DNA from: Pseudarthrobacter sp. NamE5
GTDB taxonomy: Bacteria > Actinomycetota > Actinomycetes > Actinomycetales > Micrococcaceae
Direction: 5' to 3'
Assembly: GCF_005796225.1 (NCBI RefSeq)
Contig: NZ_VAHO01000001.1
Span: 1-64,000 of the forward strand
Length of the DNA stretch: 64,000 bases
Part shown: piece by piece, positions 60,457 to 64,000 of the stretch
Position numbering within the stretch: the first letter of the stretch is position 1
Layout: every line of letters starts with the position of its first letter
Notes under the pieces: generated by a model
What the model saw: only the letters and a program-made list of their open reading frames with translations
Databases searched by the model: none
Told to the model about the DNA's origin: nothing
Position numbers and translations under genes: made by a program

Positions 60457-62685
60457 CTACCGGTGCAGGGCTCCCTCCACCGCCGCCAACAAGGAGTTGA
60501 ACCGCGCGTTGGCGGGGAGGTCATCCAGGAACACGGGTATGCCGTCGGGTCCGCCCAGCGGCACCTGCCAGTTCGGATACAAAGCTTCGGTGGTGCCGGG
60601 CTGGTTCTGGACCCGCCGCTCCCCCACCGCGTCCACCAGGGCGACACCGAGCAGGACCGACGGCGTCTGGGTGAGCAGGAGGTGCAGGGCCTCGATGGTC
60701 TGCTCTTCCGTCTCTGCCGGCCCGCTCGCCGCTTTCCCGGGCAGGTAGCCGCGCTCCCGCACGAGCGCAAGCATCTTCTCCAAAGAGGCGTTGTGCTCGG
60801 CCCGCTCCTCTTCCTCGGACCGTTCGAGGAGCCCGAGGCGGCTGCGCAGCGCCACATGGTCGCCGGCGAGGTAGCCCGCGGTGGGCGGGAGGTCATGGGT
60901 GTTGACACTCGCGAGGGCCTGCGTCCGGTACTTTTCGGGCGCAAGGGGGGAATCGCCGTCGTACTCGAACCACAGGATGGACGTCCCCAGGATGCCGCGG
61001 GCAGCAAGGTAGTCACGCACCCATGGCTCAAATGTGCCCAGGTCCTCGCCGATCACCACCGCCCCGGCACGCTGGGCCTCCAGGGCCAGGATGCCGATCA
61101 GGGCTTCGTGGTCGTAGCGCACATAGGCACCATCACCGGGCGCGTTTCCGAGCGGGATCCACCAGAGCCTGAACAGGCCGAGGATGTGGTCGACGCGGAT
61201 GCCGCCGGCATGCCGGAGAACGGTAGCCAGCATGTTCCGGAAGGGCTGGTAGCCGGCCTCGGCCAGGCGCGCCGGGTGCCACGGCGGCTGTCCCCAGTCC
61301 TGGCCCTGCTGGTTGTACATGTCCGGCGGGGCGCCAACGCTGGTCCCGGGGGCCAGAACGCCGCGCAGGGTCCAGGCGTCGGCACTGCTATGGTCCACGC
61401 CAACGGCAAGATCGTGCACAACGCCCAGCCGCATGCCGGAACGCAGCGCAACCTTTTGGGCCTCTTCCAGCTGCTCATCGCAGATCCACTGCAGCCACCG
61501 GTGAAACCCGATCCGGTCGGCAAGTTTCTTCCTCAGCGACTCCGCTTCCCGACTGCCCAGAGCCCGGGCAGGGTCGGTCCACAGCGGATCGTCCGGCGCC
61601 AGGTCCTCCCGGAGCGCGGACCAGAGGGCAAAATCGTCAAGTCCCGGGCCGGAGGCGCGGCAAAATTCCTCGAAGGCCGCCTGGCGGGCCGGGGAACGGC
61701 GTGTGTGGTAGAGCATTTCCAGGGCCTCAAGCTTGGCCCCATAGACGGCGTTGCGATCGAGCCGGCCGCCCTCCTTGTTCAGCCCGGAAACCTCCTCGCG
61801 AAGCTTTTCCACCGTGGCACGCCGGCGCGGCTTCAGGTACGCCAGCTCAGTGATGGCCTCGACCCGGATGTACAGCGGGTTGAAGAACCGGCGGGTGGAG
61901 GGTGAGTACGGCGAGGGCTGCACCGGCGGGACCGGTTCGGCGGCATGCAGCGGGTTCACCAGTACGTAGTCCGCGCCGCGGACTCCGCTGAGGGCGGCAA
62001 GGTCAGCCAGATCGGCAAAATCACCGATCCCCCAGGAGCGCTTGGAGCGGACGGAGTAGAGCTGCGTGGCCAACCCCCAGCCGCGGCGCTGTTCGAGGGC
62101 TTCCGCAGTGGTCAGCCGGCGCGGGGTCACCACCAGAGTGGCGGACGCGGTCACGCCCCCGGACTCGGCCTGAAGGGTGTGCCAGCCGAGCGGCAGGTCC
62201 TCGGGAAGGGGGAAGGTGGCACGGCCGATGGATTTCCCGTCGACCTCCACAGGGTGTTCCCAGACGTCCTGCTGGACCGCATCAACGGTGGCGCCGTCTT
62301 CAAGGGCGATGGCCAGGCTTACTGCGGCGCCGTCGGCCACGTGGACCGGAACCAGCGCGGGCTCGCCCTGCATGATCACGACGGCGGGAGGCAGCATCCG
62401 CCGCCAGGGAGCCAGCTCCGCTTCCACCAGGGCGGCCTCAATGGCCTGGTTCGTGGCAGCCTGAACGCCCAATGCGGCAAGGACCTTGATCAGGGTCTCC
62501 TCGGCCACTGTGTGCGGCAGCCCGTCCCAGCCCTGGAAGGAGGTGCCTACTCCATGGGCGTCCGCCAGTTTCTGGAGCAGGTGCGGATTAACGGCTGCGG
62601 AGGCAGCTTGGGAGGCGGCAGGAGCACCCGGCGGATCGGCCGGCATCCCTGCTTGTTGTGGGTGCTGCTGGTCTGAAGCCGTCAT
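60457..62685 (-). CDS. malQ: 4-alpha-glucanotransferase (amylomaltase)
   Basis: A 742-residue GH77 amylomaltase of the long actinobacterial type with an N-terminal beta-rich extension (about 1-180). The barrel has WGIGDFADLADLAALSGVRG, the nucleophile Asp in IRVDHILGLFRLWWIP, the acid/base Glu in VVIGEDLGTFEPWVRDYL and VNTHDLPPTAGYL. It moves alpha-1,4-glucan segments between maltodextrins and works with glycogen or maltose metabolism, which fits the GH65 phosphorylase in the window. ATG 62685 with GGCGGA upstream. Confidence 0.95.
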   Translation of the reverse strand: MTASDQQHPQQAGMPADPPGAPAASQAASAAVNPHLLQKLADAHGVGTSFQGWDGLPHTVAEETLIKVLAALGVQAATNQAIEAALVEAELAPWRRMLPPAVVIMQGEPALVPVHVADGAAVSLAIALEDGATVDAVQQDVWEHPVEVDGKSIGRATFPLPEDLPLGWHTLQAESGGVTASATLVVTPRRLTTAEALEQRRGWGLATQLYSVRSKRSWGIGDFADLADLAALSGVRGADYVLVNPLHAAEPVPPVQPSPYSPSTRRFFNPLYIRVEAITELAYLKPRRRATVEKLREEVSGLNKEGGRLDRNAVYGAKLEALEMLYHTRRSPARQAAFEEFCRASGPGLDDFALWSALREDLAPDDPLWTDPARALGSREAESLRKKLADRIGFHRWLQWICDEQLEEAQKVALRSGMRLGVVHDLAVGVDHSSADAWTLRGVLAPGTSVGAPPDMYNQQGQDWGQPPWHPARLAEAGYQPFRNMLATVLRHAGGIRVDHILGLFRLWWIPLGNAPGDGAYVRYDHEALIGILALEAQRAGAVVIGEDLGTFEPWVRDYLAARGILGTSILWFEYDGDSPLAPEKYRTQALASVNTHDLPPTAGYLAGDHVALRSRLGLLERSEEEERAEHNASLEKMLALVRERGYLPGKAASGPAETEEQTIEALHLLLTQTPSVLLGVALVDAVGERRVQNQPGTTEALYPNWQVPLGGPDGIPVFLDDLPANARFNSLLAAVEGALHR

Positions 62686-63151
62686 GCGTGTCCGCCTCGT
62701 CTGGTGTGATGTGCCCCGAACTTACAGTGCTGCCTGTTGTACCGGGCGCCTGCACCCCCGCGCACAACCGTTGGTTCAGATTATTGCAGGGCGGCGCCGG
62801 GACGAAACCCGCGCTGTGGCGCGGTCGGTTCAAACACTGCTGGCCTCAGCGATCTTTTGCCCCTTCATGAAGGAGTTCCTTCCCACGGGCAGTGGGTGGC
62901 GGGCCGGTGGCAGGACGCCTTGCTGAGCGGGGCCCCCCAGTTCCATTGCATTGTCAGCATGGATGCCGTTGCCCCAATAAGCGGGAACAGCGGACGCGCA
63001 GCGCGCCACACTTCGTCATCCCGGGCTCCTGAGTTACTCCATGCGAAGAAAAGAGAAGGACTAAGGCAAGTATCTGCCGCGGCACCGTCAGGCTGTGTAG
63101 CCTCAACACGATCAAGGGCATCAGCGGCGAACGCAACGGGAGGAAACCGGC
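62686..63151. other. Divergent intergenic region between malQ and the terminal reductase gene
   Basis: About 465 bases between divergent starts, likely with both promoters. No clear boxes, palindrome or RNA gene were recognised; frames here are short. Confidence 0.35.
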
Positions 63152-64000
63152 ATGAGCCTCAGCGAACTGCGGGTGTTCGGGCGGTCGGGCACCCCCGTCA
63201 GCCCTCTCACCTTGGGCACCATGAACTTCGGCGAGGGCAGCGGCAGCCAAGGCGGCGCCCGGCAGGGCGCTCCTACCGGGGCGGAGGAGAGCATCCGCAT
63301 CATCCACGCGGCGCTGGATGCCGGGATCACCGCCGTCGACACCGCGGACGTCTACTCCCAGGGCGAGTCCGAGCAGGTGGTGGGCAGGGCGCTGCGCGGC
63401 CGGCGTGATGACGTCTTCCTTGCCACCAAGTTCCACGGCCAGATGAACTCCAACCCGGCACACTCGGGAAACTCGCGGCGCTGGATTATGCAGGCAGTCG
63501 AAGGCAGTTTGCGGCGGCTGCAGACGGACAGGATTGACCTCTACCAGGCGCACCGTCCCGACTACAACACGGACGTACTGGAAACCATCACCACCCTCAA
63601 TGACCTGATCCGGCAGGGAAAGATCCTTTACTACGGCACCTCGGTGTTCACCCCGGCCCAACTGGTGGAGGCGCAGTGGCTGGCCACCACCAACCACCTG
63701 ATCCCGCCCCTGGGAAACCAGGTGCCATACTCCATGCTGGTACGCGGCAACGAACGCGATGTGCTGCCCATTGCGCAGCAGTACGGGCTTGGAGTCCTGG
63801 CTTACGGGCCGCTGGCCGGCGGCTGGCTGTCCGGCAATTTCACCCTTGAGGCAGGCAAGGCCGCCACCAAAGTTCATTCGCTCCCCGGCCGCTACGACAT
63901 CTCCGGTCCTTCCAGTGAACGCAAACTCCGGGCCGCGGATGCGCTGGCCAGGCTGGCCGACAAGCTCGAACTGCCGCTGGTGGAACTTGCCATGGGCTTC
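63152..64000 (+). CDS. Aldo/keto reductase, 3' end cut by window edge
   Basis: The first 283 residues of an aldo/keto reductase of the potassium-channel-beta-like group; the frame stays open to the last base. Asp and Tyr are in TAVDTADVYSQGESEQ, Lys in VFLATKFHGQ and His in DLYQAHRPDYN, with QYGLGVLAYGPLAGGWLSG after them. An insertion (GEGSGSQGGARQGAPTGAEE) after the first strand is longer than usual. ATG 63152 has GGGAGGA upstream. A full gene would be about 330 residues. Confidence 0.93.
   Translation, partial: MSLSELRVFGRSGTPVSPLTLGTMNFGEGSGSQGGARQGAPTGAEESIRIIHAALDAGITAVDTADVYSQGESEQVVGRALRGRRDDVFLATKFHGQMNSNPAHSGNSRRWIMQAVEGSLRRLQTDRIDLYQAHRPDYNTDVLETITTLNDLIRQGKILYYGTSVFTPAQLVEAQWLATTNHLIPPLGNQVPYSMLVRGNERDVLPIAQQYGLGVLAYGPLAGGWLSGNFTLEAGKAATKVHSLPGRYDISGPSSERKLRAADALARLADKLELPLVELAMGF

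Overview
The window is high-GC, densely coded DNA from an actinobacterium, most probably Micrococcaceae (Arthrobacter / Pseudarthrobacter type). This rests on base composition, frequent GTG/TTG starts with AGGAG-type ribosome sites, and content typical of that group: a DUF222/HNH endonuclease, CsbD, DUF6458 and GlsB-type stress proteins, a desferrioxamine-type siderophore operon, and Ku plus a three-domain LigD. No rRNA, tRNA, CRISPR array, phage or insertion sequence was recognised. It reads as ordinary chromosome with several accessory catabolic clusters.

Layout. 0-9 kb: stress and envelope genes (YihY/BrkB, CsbD, Dps), an O-methyltransferase, a thiamine-binding-like protein, a TetR regulator, small hypotheticals, a DoxX-azlC-azlD operon and a glycerophosphodiesterase. 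9-16.6 kb: DUF445 protein, pxpA, an MFS exporter, and a beta-phosphoglucomutase/GH65 phosphorylase operon with a LacI-type operator far upstream. 17-22.7 kb: esterase, DUF6458 protein, and a complete fructose PTS operon (DeoR regulator, FruK, fused EIIABC, HPr). 22.8-27.6 kb: methyltransferase, then divergent Ku and LigD (bacterial non-homologous end joining). 28-32.3 kb: MHS-type transporter, FUSC protein, SDR. 32.3-37.9 kb: four overlapping siderophore genes (decarboxylase, N-hydroxylase, acyltransferase, NIS synthetase) behind a promoter whose -10 lies in an iron box. 38-41.4 kb: small proteins, a CPYC flavin oxidoreductase and a broken acyltransferase gene. 41.5-47.2 kb: a four-carbon acid-sugar cluster (aldolase, GntP permease, 3-hydroxyacid dehydrogenase, DUF1537 kinase) divergent from a GntR regulator, with two copies of a palindromic operator between them. 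47.3-56.6 kb: dodecin, an XRE regulator with its own palindrome, three aldo/keto reductases, an epimerase-like protein, a secreted PL11 rhamnogalacturonan lyase, and GlsB and YtxH-like stress proteins. 56.9-64 kb: HNH endonuclease, lactonase, MalQ, and an aldo/keto reductase cut by the window end.

Together the genes suggest a soil or plant-associated heterotroph with sugar, pectin and sugar-acid catabolism, iron scavenging and desiccation/oxidative-stress proteins. The points most worth a second look are a shared palindrome (core TAAGCATGCTTA) upstream of Dps, a small cysteine protein and GlsB, which may mark an undescribed stress regulon, and the acid-sugar cluster, in which a TIM-barrel class II aldolase takes the place of the usual decarboxylase.
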